NCBI RefSeq assembly: GCF_030913365.1
Contig: NZ_CP133160.1
Span: 3,882,001 to 3,946,000, forward strand
DNA length: 64,000 nucleotides
DNA from: Stenotrophomonas sp. 24(2023)
Lineage (GTDB): Bacteria > Pseudomonadota > Gammaproteobacteria > Xanthomonadales > Xanthomonadaceae
Direction of reading: 5' to 3'
This document shows positions 14,812 through 24,043 of the stretch, in pieces. The translations under genes were made by a program, and so were the position numbers. The stretch's first letter is position 1; every line of letters starts with the position of its first letter. The notes under the pieces are model-generated. The model did no database searches and was not told the DNA's origin. It saw only the letters and a list, made by a program, of their open reading frames with translations.

Positions 14812-17442
14812 ATGCACCGCCCCTTCCACAGTGTCCGTACCCTGTCTTGGTTGCTCCTGTTGCTGGGCATCGTCGCGGCGGCCCCACTGGCCGCCGCGCC
14901 GCTGCAGGCGCACTGGGAATTCCGCCTGCTGCCCGGTGACGCCCAGGGCGCCTCCCACCCTGGGCTGCAGCAGTGGCGCGACGCCCATGTGCCCGGCAGC
15001 GTGCATACCGACCTGCTGGCCCATGGCCTGGTCCGCGACCCCTATGTCGGCGCCGCCGAAGCGGAACTGCAGTGGATCGGGCTGGCGGACTGGGAATACC
15101 GTGCCCGCTTCGAGGTGGACGCCGCCACCCTGGCGCGGCCGCATGCCGAACTGCGGTTCGATGGCCTGGACACCTATGCCGAGGTGACGCTCAACGGCAA
15201 ACCCCTGCTGAAGGCCGACAATGCCCATCGCACCTGGCGCGCCCGGGTCGACGGCCGCCTCAAGGCCAGCGGCAATGAACTGCAGATCGTGTTCCGCTCT
15301 CCGATCCGCACCCTGCTGCCGGGCGTGCAGGCGATGCCGCACAAGATCGCCGGCAATTATCCCTCGCCCTACGGCGATGAGCCCAAGGACGCGATGGTCG
15401 GCAACTTCGCGCGCAAACCGGCCTATCACTTCGGCTGGGACTGGGGGCCGCGCTATGTCACCGCCGGTGTCTGGCGCAACGTGGACCTGCAGAGCTGGGA
15501 TGACACCCGCCTGACCGACCTCGCCGTGCGTACCGATGCGCTGGACGCGCAGCAGGCGCGCCTGACCGTACAGGTGCAGCTGCAGCAGGACACGGCCGGC
15601 AGCGCAGCGCTGGCCGTGGAGGTGCTCGATCCTGACGGCCGCAGTGTGTTCCGCCGCCAGCAGCCGGCGCTGCTGCAGGCCGGCAGCACCACCGTGGAGG
15701 TGCCGGTGCAACTGGACCATCCGCGCCGCTGGTGGCCGGCCGGGCAGGGCGCGCAGGACCGCTACACGGTGACGGTGTCGGTGGCCGGGCGCGACGATGA
15801 CGCCCATCGCCTGCAGCAGCGCATCGGCCTGCGCACGGTCGAGCTGCGCCGCGAACAGGATGACACGGGCGGGCAGGGCTTTGCCTTCGTCATCAATGGC
15901 GTGCCGGTGTTCGCCAAGGGCGCCAACGTGATTCCCTTCGACGCCTTCCCCGCACGCGTGGATGCCGCGCGGCTGCGGCAGGTGCTGACCGCCGCCCGCG
16001 ATGCCAACATGAACATGGTGCGCAACTGGGGCGGTGGCTACTACGAAGACGATGCCTTCTTCGACATCGCCGACGAGCTGGGCCTGCTGGTCTGGCAGGA
16101 CTTCATGTTCGGCGGCGGCATGCAGCCCGGTTATGACCCCGCGTTCCGTGCCAGCGTGGTGGCCGAGGCGCGTGACAACGTGCGCCGGCTGCGCCATCAC
16201 CCCAGCATCGTGCTGTGGTGTGGCAACAATGAAGAAGAAACCGCGTGGAAGGACTGGGGCCATGGCCGCGATCTGAAGGCCGCCGATCCCGTGTTCGCCG
16301 CCAAGGTCTGGCAGGGCTACGTGGACCTGTTCGGCAACGACCTGCGCCAGGTGGTGGCGGAAGAGGGGCTGGGTGTGCCGTACTGGTCCAGCTCGCCGAG
16401 CAATGACCTGGATACCAAGGCCAACGATTCCACCCGCGGCGACAAGCACTACTGGGAAGTGTGGGGCAACCCGGCCTTGCCGGTGCAGGCCTACCTGCGG
16501 CAGACCCCGCGCTTCATGTCCGAATACGGGCTGCAGGGCTGGCCGTCGCTGGCGACCATCGACCAGATCGCCACGCCGGCCGAACAGCGCATCGACAGCC
16601 CGGTCATCCGCGCCCACCAGAAGTTCATGGCCGGCGATGGCAATACCCGCCTGCTGCATTACATCGAGATGGCGTACGGCACGCCGCGTGATTTCGCGGA
16701 TTTCGTCTATCTCAGCCAGGTCATGCAGGCCGAGGGCATCGCCCTGGCGGCGCTGCATCATCGCGCATCGCGGCCTTACACGATGGGTTCGTTGTATTGG
16801 CAGCTCAACGATGTCTGGCCGGGGGCGTCCTGGTCCAGCGTGGACTACTACGGCCGCTGGAAGGCGCTGCATTACCAGGCCCGCCGCTTCTTCGCACCGG
16901 TCACGCTGGCCGCGCTGCGCGATGAGGGCCGCACGCGCGTGCGGTTGATCAATGACGGCCAGCTGCCGCTGCAGGCGCGCTGGCGGCTGCGGGTGATGGA
17001 TGTGGCCGGCAAGGTGCTCAGCCGCCGTGAACTACCGGTGACGCTGTCCGTGGCCGGGGTCACCGATGCCGGCACCTACACCGATGCCGAACTGCTGGGC
17101 AAGGCCGACCCGGCCCGCACCGTGGCGGTGTATGAACTGCTGCAGGAAGGCAAGGTGACCGCACGCCAGGTGGTGGGTTTCGTGGAGGCCAAGGACCAGG
17201 TGCTGGCCCGTGATGCGCTGCGCGCGACGCTGGACATCGATGGGAGCCACTACCGCCTGCGCCTGCAGAGCAGCGCGCTGGTGCGTGCGGCCTGGATTGA
17301 TTTCGGTGCGCTGGACGTGCGGCTGGAGGACAACCTGCTTGACCTGCTGCCAGGTGAAACGCGCGATATCGCGGTGAACAGCAGCGCCGACCTGGCTACC
17401 CTGCGCGCCGCGATGCGGTTGCGGACCCTCAACGACCATTGA
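14812..17442 (+). CDS. GH2-family beta-mannosidase, exported
   Basis: This 876-residue retaining glycosidase probably removes beta-linked mannose, such as the core mannose of N-glycans or manno-oligosaccharides. A signal peptide (residues 1 to about 29, ending AAA) sends it to the periplasm. The order is the jelly-roll N-terminal domain (VPGSVHTDLLAHGLV, WEYRARF), the immunoglobulin-like domain, then the barrel with acid/base E474 in WCGNNEEE and nucleophile E571 in FMSEYGLQGWP. HFGWDWGPRY and SLYWQLNDVWPGASW are typical of beta-mannosidases rather than beta-galactosidases. The start ATG has AGGAG about ten bases upstream. It closes the mannoside operon before the SMAG array. Confidence 0.93.
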   Translation: MHRPFHSVRTLSWLLLLLGIVAAAPLAAAPLQAHWEFRLLPGDAQGASHPGLQQWRDAHVPGSVHTDLLAHGLVRDPYVGAAEAELQWIGLADWEYRARFEVDAATLARPHAELRFDGLDTYAEVTLNGKPLLKADNAHRTWRARVDGRLKASGNELQIVFRSPIRTLLPGVQAMPHKIAGNYPSPYGDEPKDAMVGNFARKPAYHFGWDWGPRYVTAGVWRNVDLQSWDDTRLTDLAVRTDALDAQQARLTVQVQLQQDTAGSAALAVEVLDPDGRSVFRRQQPALLQAGSTTVEVPVQLDHPRRWWPAGQGAQDRYTVTVSVAGRDDDAHRLQQRIGLRTVELRREQDDTGGQGFAFVINGVPVFAKGANVIPFDAFPARVDAARLRQVLTAARDANMNMVRNWGGGYYEDDAFFDIADELGLLVWQDFMFGGGMQPGYDPAFRASVVAEARDNVRRLRHHPSIVLWCGNNEEETAWKDWGHGRDLKAADPVFAAKVWQGYVDLFGNDLRQVVAEEGLGVPYWSSSPSNDLDTKANDSTRGDKHYWEVWGNPALPVQAYLRQTPRFMSEYGLQGWPSLATIDQIATPAEQRIDSPVIRAHQKFMAGDGNTRLLHYIEMAYGTPRDFADFVYLSQVMQAEGIALAALHHRASRPYTMGSLYWQLNDVWPGASWSSVDYYGRWKALHYQARRFFAPVTLAALRDEGRTRVRLINDGQLPLQARWRLRVMDVAGKVLSRRELPVTLSVAGVTDAGTYTDAELLGKADPARTVAVYELLQEGKVTARQVVGFVEAKDQVLARDALRATLDIDGSHYRLRLQSSALVRAAWIDFGALDVRLEDNLLDLLPGETRDIAVNSSADLATLRAAMRLRTLNDH

Positions 17443-17459
17443 GGGCCGCTCGTTCCCCG

Positions 17460-18034
17460 GCAGCGCCAGGCCATGCCTGGCGGAACGTATCCGTTGTGGG
17501 GGATGGCATCGAAGGCCGCATCCACGCATGGCGTGGATCTACGGGAGGGCATGGCGCCCCGGTGTAGCGCCAGGCCATGCCTGGCGGGTTGTGTCCGTTG
17601 CGGGAGATTGCGTCGGAGGCCCATCCACGCATGGCGTGGATCTACGGGAGGGCGTGGCGCCCCGGTGTAGCGCCAGGCCATGCCTGGCGGATTGTTTCCG
17701 TTGCGGGAGATTGCGCCGGAGGCCACATCCACGCATGGCGTGGATCTACGGGAGGGCCTGGCGCCCCGGTGTAGCGCCAGGCCATGCCTGGCGGGTTGTG
17801 TCCGTTGCGGGAGATTGCGCCGGAGGCCCATCCACGCATGGCGTGGATCTACGGGAGGGCGTGGCGCCCCGGTGTAGCGCCAGGCCATGCCTGGCGGATT
17901 GTTTCCGTTGCGGGAGATTGCGCCGGAGGCCGCATCCACGCATGGCGTGGATCTACGGGAGGGCGTGGCGCCCCGGTGTAGCGCCAGGCCATGCCTGGCG
18001 GGTTGTGTCCGTTCCACGCATGGCGTGGATCTGC
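17460..18034. repeat. Tandem SMAG array with 103/104-bp units and 207-bp higher-order period
   Basis: Six GTAGCGCCAGGCC... palindromes (starts 17460, 17564, 17667, 17771, 17874, 17978; the first has GCAG) alternate with six inverted copies of the other variety (ATCCACGCATGGCGTGGATC). The spacers are also conserved: one contains TCCGTTGCGGGAGATTGCG, the other GGGAGGGCGTGGCGCCCCGG. Units alternate between two forms (GGTTGTGTCCG and GGATTGTTTCCG after the palindrome), so the real duplicated block is about 207 bases. The array fills the whole space between the converging beta-mannosidase and mtnC genes. The 65-codon open frames in it are by-products of the repeats. Confidence 0.92.
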
Positions 18035-18037
18035 CGG

Positions 18038-18733
18038 TTACAGCACGATCTGTTGGAAATTCTCGACGCGGGTGTGGCCGTGCGCGGCGTCACCGGTGCG
18101 CGGCAGCGGGTAATCGTCAAGGCGGTCCAGCAGACGCGTCTGCAGACCGGCGTCACGGGCGGCATCCAGTTCCTCGACCACGTCGGACAGGAACAGGATC
18201 TCACCCGCCGGCATGCCGATCGCGCGCACGATGTGGCGGTAGCTGTCGGCCTCGCGCTTGCCGCCCACTTCGGTGTCGAACCAGCCCGACACCAGCGGGG
18301 CCAGGTCGCCGGCATCGCTGAAGCCGAAGAACAGCTTCTGCGCCGGCACCGAACCGGACGAGTACACGTACAGCGGCAGGCCGGCGGCGTGCCACCCCTT
18401 CAGCACTGGTGCCACCTCCGGGTAGAAGTGGGCGGTGTAGTCGCCGCGGCGGTAGCCGGCATCCCAGATCAGGCCCTGCAGGGCCTTCAGCGCGGTGTGC
18501 TTGCGGTCCTGGTCGATCCAGCCCTGCAGCGTCTCCACGATCACGCCATCCTGGCAGGCACCGCCGATCTCGGCCGCCACCAGGTCCAGCCAGCGGCGGA
18601 CGTCCGGCTGCTGGCCGTGTTCGGCGACGAAGCCGGGCAGGGCCTTGCGGGCGTAAGGGAACAGCACGTTCTTGACGAACGAGATGCTGCTGGTGGTGCC
18701 TTCGATGTCGGTCAGGATGACGCGGGGCTGCAT
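18038..18733 (-). CDS. mtnC: 2,3-diketo-5-methylthiopentyl-1-phosphate enolase-phosphatase (E1)
   Basis: This 231-residue cytosolic HAD-superfamily enzyme enolises and dephosphorylates the methionine-salvage intermediate to the acireductone used by MtnD. The first HAD motif is [15 protein letters not shown], where D9 and E11 are the family's catalytic acids (DxExT form typical of MtnC). [16 protein letters not shown] holds motif II with the conserved SSGS, and [11 protein letters not shown] supplies the Lys of motif [15 protein letters not shown] is motif IV. The gene starts four bases after the mtnD stop, so the two are co-transcribed and act in consecutive steps. It ends against the SMAG array. 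Confidence 0.95.
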   Translation of the reverse strand: MQPRVILTDIEGTTSSISFVKNVLFPYARKALPGFVAEHGQQPDVRRWLDLVAAEIGGACQDGVIVETLQGWIDQDRKHTALKALQGLIWDAGYRRGDYTAHFYPEVAPVLKGWHAAGLPLYVYSSGSVPAQKLFFGFSDAGDLAPLVSGWFDTEVGGKREADSYRHIVRAIGMPAGEILFLSDVVEELDAARDAGLQTRLLDRLDDYPLPRTGDAAHGHTRVENFQQIVL

Positions 18734-18737
18734 GGAA

Positions 18738-19295
18738 TCAGGATGCCTGGGTAGGAACGTAACGGGGGAATTTCTGGGCGATGTCGGTGCCGGTGAAGTG
18801 GCCGACCCAGCCGTCCGGCTCGGTGAAGAAGCGGATGGCCACGAAGCTCGGCTCCTCGCCCATGTCGAACCAGTGGGTGGTGCCATCCGGCACGGCGATC
18901 AGGTCGTCCTTCACGCATTCGATCTCGTAGACCTTGTCGTCCACGTGCAGGGTGAACAGGCCCGAGCCGGCGACGAAGAAGCGCACCTCGTCTTCCTTGT
19001 GGAAGTGTTCGTCGAGGAACTTCTTGCGCATCTCGGCGCGGTTGGGGTTGTCCGGGGCGATCGAGGCCACGTCCACGCTCTTGAAGCCATGCTGGGCAAC
19101 CAGGCGGTCGATGTCGGCGCGGTAGGCGGCGAACACGTCCTCCTGGCTGGCGCCCGGCGCGACCGGCGCGGTGGCCTGCCAGCGCTCGAAGGTGACACCG
19201 ATCTTCTGCAGCTCGGCCGCGATGGCCGCGCCGTCCTGGGTGTCCAGCAGCGGGGCCTCGGGGGCGGTGTCGTTGTAGATGCGCAGTCGGCTCAT
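18738..19295 (-). CDS. mtnD: Acireductone dioxygenase
   Basis: This 185-residue cupin enzyme uses oxygen to convert acireductone to the 2-keto acid of methionine plus formate (iron form) or to a nickel-dependent off-pathway product. The metal ligands are visible as H97, H99 and E103 in [13 protein letters not shown], with H141 in TTHWFDMG. I chose the ATG at 19295 (MSRLRIYND) because the family starts near this residue; an upstream ATG at 19334 would add 13 residues. A 136-base gap containing a hairpin separates it from mtnB, while mtnC follows after four bases. Confidence 0.95.
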   Translation of the reverse strand: MSRLRIYNDTAPEAPLLDTQDGAAIAAELQKIGVTFERWQATAPVAPGASQEDVFAAYRADIDRLVAQHGFKSVDVASIAPDNPNRAEMRKKFLDEHFHKEDEVRFFVAGSGLFTLHVDDKVYEIECVKDDLIAVPDGTTHWFDMGEEPSFVAIRFFTEPDGWVGHFTGTDIAQKFPRYVPTQAS

Positions 19296-19347
19296 GGCGG
19301 CGGCTTGAACGTCGTTGGATAAGGGGGAACGCAAAGATTAACAGCGA

Positions 19348-19370
19348 CGCCGCCATGGTGGATGGCGGCG
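19348..19370 (-). promoter_or_regulatory. Hairpin between mtnB and mtnD
   Basis: CGCCGCCAT pairs perfectly with ATGGCGGCG around a five-base loop. Read on the minus strand it is followed by TCGCTGTTAATCTTT, so it may act as a weak terminator, attenuator or RNA-stability element between the mtnB and mtnD messages. Confidence 0.4.
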
Positions 19371-19431
19371 CTGATGACCATGGAAACGGCTCAGATTCCT
19401 TTCAGGATTCAATTTTGCCGATCCGGCGGTT

Positions 19432-20073
19432 TCAGCCGCGCAGCTTCTTCAGCTCCAGCTCGCAGTGGAACAGGAACTCGAAGGCCTCCAGGTGGCGGCG
19501 GGCTTCGGCCATGTCGCGGCCCCAGGCGTACAGGCCGTGGCCGTCGATCAGGTAGCCCCACAGTGCCTGGCGGTCCAGCAGCGCATCGACCTGGGCCGAG
19601 AGCACGTCCATGTCCTGGGTATTGGCGAACACCGGCACGTCCACGGCCATTTCATGGGTACTGTTGCCAGCGAAGGCCTTCAGCAGCTCGTAGCCCTCCA
19701 GGTGCACATGGCCCTGCGGCGCATACAGGCGCGAGGCGATGGTCTGCACCGGCGAGTGCGTGTGCAGCACGCAGCCGATTTCCGGGAAGCGGCGGTACAG
19801 CTGGGTGTGCAGCAGGGTTTCGGCGGACGGGCGCAGCGGGCGGCCGACGGCCTTGCCCTCGAAATCGACCACCATGATGTCGTCCTGCACCAGCCGGCCC
19901 TTGTCCTTGCCGGACACGGTGATGGCCGCATGGCGATCATCCAGGCGGTGGGAGAAGTTGCTGCTGGTGGCAGGGGTCCAGCCGGCCTGGGCCAGTTCGC
20001 GGACGTTGTCGATCAGCAGCTGGGCCAGTTCGCCCAGGCGGGCGGTGTCGTACGGGAAGGTGGGGGCGTTCAT
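19432..20073 (-). CDS. mtnB: Methylthioribulose-1-phosphate dehydratase
   Basis: This 213-residue cytosolic zinc enzyme of the class II aldolase fold dehydrates methylthioribulose-1-phosphate, the step before Mtn[18 protein letters not shown] and SAETLLH (E85) are family marks; zinc ligands are H104 and H106 in VLHTHSP and the His of DGHGLYAWG. The ATG at 20073 (MNAPTFPYD) is preferred to the longer start at 20100. It is the first of three salvage genes on this strand. No mtnA or mtnK/mtnP is present in the window, so the upstream steps are encoded elsewhere. Confidence 0.95.
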   Translation of the reverse strand: MNAPTFPYDTARLGELAQLLIDNVRELAQAGWTPATSSNFSHRLDDRHAAITVSGKDKGRLVQDDIMVVDFEGKAVGRPLRPSAETLLHTQLYRRFPEIGCVLHTHSPVQTIASRLYAPQGHVHLEGYELLKAFAGNSTHEMAVDVPVFANTQDMDVLSAQVDALLDRQALWGYLIDGHGLYAWGRDMAEARRHLEAFEFLFHCELELKKLRG

Positions 20074-20299
20074 GGGGGCGATTTTACTGGATTCGGCCAA
20101 CGGCTGAGCCCCTCGTGGCGGGCGTCAGAAGCAGGTTCCGTGGGCTGGCCGGTCGGGTGGGCCGCGCAGGGGACGCCGTGAACCCGTTCATGGGGGCTTG
20201 GCCGCGACACCCATGCCGCGGATACCCCCAGCGGTTGCCGTTGCTGTTGCTCCGGCTTCAACGGTGGGTGCAGGGCCGCAGGCCCTGCAATACCCCCCC
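20074..20299. other. Intergenic region with hairpins between permease and mtnB
   Basis: No gene is seen here. At 20269-20289 there is a perfect hairpin (TGCAGGGCC, loop GCA, GGCCCTGCA) just after the permease stop codon on the minus strand, a plausible terminator without a T-run. A second, looser inverted repeat CATGGGGG...CACCCATG spans about 20189-20215. The promoter of mtnB must lie in the part nearest 20074-20110, where ATCCAGTAAAATCG is read on the minus strand. Confidence 0.4.
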
Positions 20300-21727
20300 T
20301 TACTTCACCCGCAGGCGGCTGTGCCTGAAGCCGTAGGTGAAATAGATCACGAAGCCGACCAGGGTCCACACGCCCATCAGCATCCAGTTGTGCAGCGTCA
20401 TCGCCGACAGCAGGGCCAGGCAGCTGATCACGCCCAGGCTGCAGACCAGCCAGGCGGCCGGAATGCGGAACGGGCGCGGCAGGTCCGGCTGGGTGCGGCG
20501 CAGGATCAGCACGCCGGCGCAGACCGCGGCGAAGGCGATCAGCGTGCCCATCGAGGTCAGTTCGCCCAGGATGTCCAGCGGGAACAGCGCGGCCAGCAGG
20601 GCGATGCCGATGCCGGTGATCACCGTGTTGATGTGCGGGGTACGGTACTTCGGGTGGATGCGGGTGAACACCGGCGGCAGCAGGCCGTCGCGGCCCATGA
20701 TCATGAAGATGCGCGGCTGGCCGATCACCATCACCAGCACCACCGAAGCCAGGCCGATCAGCGCGCCTACTTCCACGACCCAGCGCAGCCAGCCCAGCTG
20801 CGGGTGGGCGGCCACGGCGGTCACCACCGGCTCGTCGGTGCCCAGCAGGTGGAACGGCACCAGCCCGGTCATCACCGCCGCCATGGCGATGTACAGCACG
20901 GTGCAGATCACCAGTGACAGCATCATGCCGATCGGCATGTCGCGCTGGGGGCGGTGCGATTCCTGCGCGGCCACGGATACCGCCTCGAAGCCGATGTAGG
21001 CGAAGAACACCATCGCCGCGCCGCGCAGCACGCCTTCCATGCCGTACTTGCCGGGGCCTTCGTTGGCGGGGATGAACGGGGTCCAGTTGCTGGTGTCCAC
21101 GTACTTCCAGCCGACCACGATGACCAGCACGATCAGCCCGGTCTTGAGGATGACCATGGCCATGTTCATCGCCGAGGACTTGCTGATGCCCACGTAGCAC
21201 AGCCAGGTCAGCAGCAGCACCAGGATGGCGGCGGGAATGTTGGCGATCGCGCCGGTGGGGCGCAGCTGCGCGTCCAGCGGAGCGCTGACCAGCGCGGCGG
21301 GCAGGTGGATGTCGAACTGGCTGAGGAAACTGAGGAAGTAGCCGGTCCAGCTGACCGCCACCGCCGAGGCGGACACCCCGTATTCGAGCACCAGCATCCA
21401 GCCGATGAACCAGGCCGACAGCTCACCGAAGGTGGCGTAGGTGTAGGTGTAGGCGCTGCCGGAGACCGGCACCATCGCGGCGAACTCGGCATAGGCCATC
21501 GCGCAGAACGCGCAGCACACCGCCGCCAGCACGAACGACAGCATGATGGCCGGGCCGGCATGGTTGGCCGCCGCCTGGCCGGTGATGACGAAGATGCCGC
21601 CGCCGATGACCGCGCCGATGCCCAGGGCGGTCAGGCCCCAGGGGCCGAGGTGGCGGCGCAGGCTCAGGCCGTTGGCGTCTTCATGGGCGGCATGCGGATG
21701 CTTGGTGGCCCAGAGTTGCTTGAACAT
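20300..21727 (-). CDS. APC-family amino acid permease (CAT/YfnA type), copy 1
   Basis: This 475-residue inner-membrane transporter has about twelve membrane helices. Its first helix, GIGAVIGGGIFVITGQAAANH, and YAEFAAMVPVSGSAYTYTYATFGEL are diagnostic of the cationic/branched amino-acid transporter branch of the APC superfamily. VFFAYIGFEAVSVAAQES is the conserved helix 6 segment. The ATG at 21727 is used; a longer start at 21769 would only add hydrophilic residues. It is closely similar to the next gene, from which it is separated by 85 bases with a strong hairpin. The substrate amino acid is not predictable. Confidence 0.92.
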   Translation of the reverse strand: MFKQLWATKHPHAAHEDANGLSLRRHLGPWGLTALGIGAVIGGGIFVITGQAAANHAGPAIMLSFVLAAVCCAFCAMAYAEFAAMVPVSGSAYTYTYATFGELSAWFIGWMLVLEYGVSASAVAVSWTGYFLSFLSQFDIHLPAALVSAPLDAQLRPTGAIANIPAAILVLLLTWLCYVGISKSSAMNMAMVILKTGLIVLVIVVGWKYVDTSNWTPFIPANEGPGKYGMEGVLRGAAMVFFAYIGFEAVSVAAQESHRPQRDMPIGMMLSLVICTVLYIAMAAVMTGLVPFHLLGTDEPVVTAVAAHPQLGWLRWVVEVGALIGLASVVLVMVIGQPRIFMIMGRDGLLPPVFTRIHPKYRTPHINTVITGIGIALLAALFPLDILGELTSMGTLIAFAAVCAGVLILRRTQPDLPRPFRIPAAWLVCSLGVISCLALLSAMTLHNWMLMGVWTLVGFVIYFTYGFRHSRLRVK

Positions 21728-21780
21728 GTGTCGTTGTGTCTTGTCGGTGTGCCGGTGGCGGCCTGGCACGGGCGAAAACG

Positions 21781-21807
21781 GACGGGCCGGCGCAGGGCCG
21801 GCCCGTC
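21781..21807 (-). terminator. Strong terminator hairpin between the two permease genes
   Basis: An 11-bp perfect stem GACGGGCCGGC / GCCGGCCCGTC closes a five-base loop and on the minus strand is followed by CGTTTTC. It lies six bases past the stop of permease 2, so permease 1 probably has its own promoter. Confidence 0.7.
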
Positions 21808-21812
21808 GGGGG

Positions 21813-23288
21813 TCAGGTGGACTTGGCCAGCTTGCTGTTGCGGATGCCGTAGCCCAGGTAGATCAGCATGCCCAGCACGGTCCAGCCGACGAACAGGTGC
21901 CAGTGCACCACGAACGCCTGCCAGAACAGGAACAGGCAGGCGGCCGCGCCCAGCGGGCAGATCACCCAGACCAGCGGCACGCGGAACGGACGGTGGATTT
22001 CCGGACGGCTGTAGCGCAGCACCAGCACGCCGATGCAGACGGTGGCGAAGGCCAGCAGGGTGCCCATGGAGACCAGTTCGCCCAGTACGTTCAGCGGCAC
22101 TAGGCCGGCCAGCGCCGCAGCGATCACGCCGACCACGATCGTGGCCCAGTACGGGGTGCGGAAACGGCTGTGGACCTTGCCGAAGAACTTCGGCAGCAGG
22201 CCGTCGCGGGAAATGGTGTAGGCGATGCGGGTCTGGCCCATCATCATCACCAGTACCACCGAGGACAGGCCGGCGATGGCGCCGATTTCCACGGCGGTCT
22301 TCAGCCAGGACAGGGTGGGGTAGGGCTCCAGCGCGGTGGCCACCGGCTTGTCGGTGCCCAGCAGGTTGAACGGCATCATGCCGGTCAGCACGGCGCAGAC
22401 GATGATGTAGACCACGGTGCACACGGCCAGCGAGCCGAGCAGGCCGATCGGCATGTTGCGCTGGGGGTCCTTGGTTTCACCGGCGGCGGTGGAGACCGCG
22501 TCGAAGCCGATGTAGGCGAAGAACACGATGGTGGCCGCGCGGAAGATGCCGCTCCAGCCGAATTCACCCGGCACGCCGGTGTTTTCGGGGATGAAGGGAT
22601 GCCAGTTGGCCGGGTCGATGTGGGCCGCGCCGAAGCCGATGAACAGGCAGATCACGGTGACCTTGATCGCCACGATGATCGCGTTGACGAAGGCCGACTG
22701 GGTCACGCCGACGTACAGCAGGCCGGACACCGCTGCCACGATCAGCACCGCCGGCAGGTTGAACAGCTTGCCGGAGGAGACGAACTCGCTGCCGGTCCAG
22801 GCGATGGGCGCGGCGCTGAGCAGGTCCGGGAAGGGCATGTGCAGCGTGGTGGTGATGAAGCTGATCAGGTAGGCCGACCAGCCCACCGCGACCGAGGCCG
22901 AGGCGAACAGGTATTCCAGCACCAGGCACCAGCCGATGAACCAGGCCATGCCTTCGCCGAGGGTGGCGTAGGAATAGGAATAGGCGCTGCCGGAGACCGG
23001 CATCATCGCCGCGAACTCGGCGTAGCACAGGCCCGCCAGGGCGCAGGCGAAGCCGGCGATCACGAACGACAGCATCACCGCCGGGCCGGCGTGGTTGGCC
23101 GCCGCCTGGCCGGTCAGTACGAAGATGCCTGCACCGATCACCGCACCAATGCCGAGCATGATGAGGTGTTTGGCCGTGAGGGTCCGTTTCAGCGTGGCTT
23201 CGCCATCCAGGCTGCCTTCGATGGGTTCGCCGGCATCGACGTGCCCGGCCGGTTGCACCGGCTTGACCCTCAACAGAGCTTTCAGCAT
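21813..23288 (-). CDS. APC-family amino acid permease (CAT/YfnA type), copy 2
   Basis: This 491-residue inner-membrane transporter is paralogous to the downstream neighbour. It has the same GIGAVIGAGIFVLTGQAAANH helix 1, YAEFAAMMPVSGSAYSYSYATLGE and VFFAYIGFDAVSTAAGET. It differs by a longer hydrophilic N-terminus (about 45 residues) before helix 1. The ATG at 23288 (MLKALLRVK) is preceded by AGGGAAGT, a good ribosome site. The tandem pair probably arose by duplication, and differences in helices may reflect different amino acids. Its promoter lies in the 179-base region shared with the divergent Nudix gene. Confidence 0.92.
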   Translation of the reverse strand: MLKALLRVKPVQPAGHVDAGEPIEGSLDGEATLKRTLTAKHLIMLGIGAVIGAGIFVLTGQAAANHAGPAVMLSFVIAGFACALAGLCYAEFAAMMPVSGSAYSYSYATLGEGMAWFIGWCLVLEYLFASASVAVGWSAYLISFITTTLHMPFPDLLSAAPIAWTGSEFVSSGKLFNLPAVLIVAAVSGLLYVGVTQSAFVNAIIVAIKVTVICLFIGFGAAHIDPANWHPFIPENTGVPGEFGWSGIFRAATIVFFAYIGFDAVSTAAGETKDPQRNMPIGLLGSLAVCTVVYIIVCAVLTGMMPFNLLGTDKPVATALEPYPTLSWLKTAVEIGAIAGLSSVVLVMMMGQTRIAYTISRDGLLPKFFGKVHSRFRTPYWATIVVGVIAAALAGLVPLNVLGELVSMGTLLAFATVCIGVLVLRYSRPEIHRPFRVPLVWVICPLGAAACLFLFWQAFVVHWHLFVGWTVLGMLIYLGYGIRNSKLAKST

Positions 23289-23467
23289 GCAGTACTTCCC
23301 TAATGGTTCGGAGTGGGAGGGCCGCCGGTACGTTGCCAACGGCCTGGAATGGTGAAGGCCGCGCGAACGGCCCGCTGTACCTTAGCCAAAGCTGAAGCCA
23401 ACGCACAAGCGCAATCGCAACATTGAACGGCGATAATGGCCGATCTTTTTCCCGTACCCCCGCATTC

Positions 23468-24037
23468 ATGAGCGAAACCGCTGAAGTCCTTGCCGTACTT
23501 GACGATCGCCTGCGCGCCCTGTTGCGTGACCATGCCCGCCAGGTGCCGTCGGACGACGCCCTCGCCGCCGAATTCAGCACATTGATCGACGACCCGGAAG
23601 ATCCGTTCCGGCGGGAGCGCCTGGCGGGCCACTTCACGGCCAGCTGCTGGCTGGTCAGCGCCGATGGCACGCGGGCGCTGCTGACCCATCACCGCAAGCT
23701 GCAGCGCTGGCTGCAGCTGGGCGGCCACGCCGACGGCGACCACGACCTGGCACGGGTCGCGCTGAAGGAGGCGGAAGAGGAATCAGGCCTGTCCGGGCTG
23801 GTGCTGGACGATCCGGCGATCTTCGACATCGACAAGCACTGGATTCCCGAGCGCAGGGACGTCCCCGGCCATTGGCACTACGACGTGCGTTTCGTGATCC
23901 GCGCCGTGGCCGGCGAGGCCTTCGCCATCAGCGAGGAATCGCTGGACCTGGCCTGGCGCCCGGTGCCCGAGATCGCCGCCGACCCGGAATCGGACGAATC
24001 GATGCAGCGCATGGCGCGCCGCTGGCTGGCGCGCTGA
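23468..24037 (+). CDS. Nudix hydrolase with atypical Nudix box
   Basis: This 189-residue cytosolic protein carries a Nudix fold from about residue 55 onward. The Nudix box starts at G86 (GGHADG) and ends KEAEEESGL (residues 100-108). Catalytic E101, E104 and E105 are kept, but the usual first Glu is His92 and the conserved Arg is Lys100. Substrates of Nudix enzymes are nucleoside diphosphates linked to another group; this one cannot be named. An alpha-helical N-terminal region of about 50 residues precedes the domain. It diverges from permease 2 and ends before a pair of SMAG repeats. Confidence 0.88.
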   Translation: MSETAEVLAVLDDRLRALLRDHARQVPSDDALAAEFSTLIDDPEDPFRRERLAGHFTASCWLVSADGTRALLTHHRKLQRWLQLGGHADGDHDLARVALKEAEEESGLSGLVLDDPAIFDIDKHWIPERRDVPGHWHYDVRFVIRAVAGEAFAISEESLDLAWRPVPEIAADPESDESMQRMARRWLAR

Positions 24038-24043
24038 GCGCAC

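Noticed and set aside
17473..18017. Tandem 65-codon genes or a repeat protein in the SMAG array
   Set aside because: The frames repeat because the DNA repeats; they occur on both strands with no ribosome sites or protein features.
17460..18034. CRISPR array
   Set aside because: Regular 103/104-base spacing looked suggestive, but the spacers are conserved, the repeats are self-complementary GTAG palindromes and no cas gene is near.
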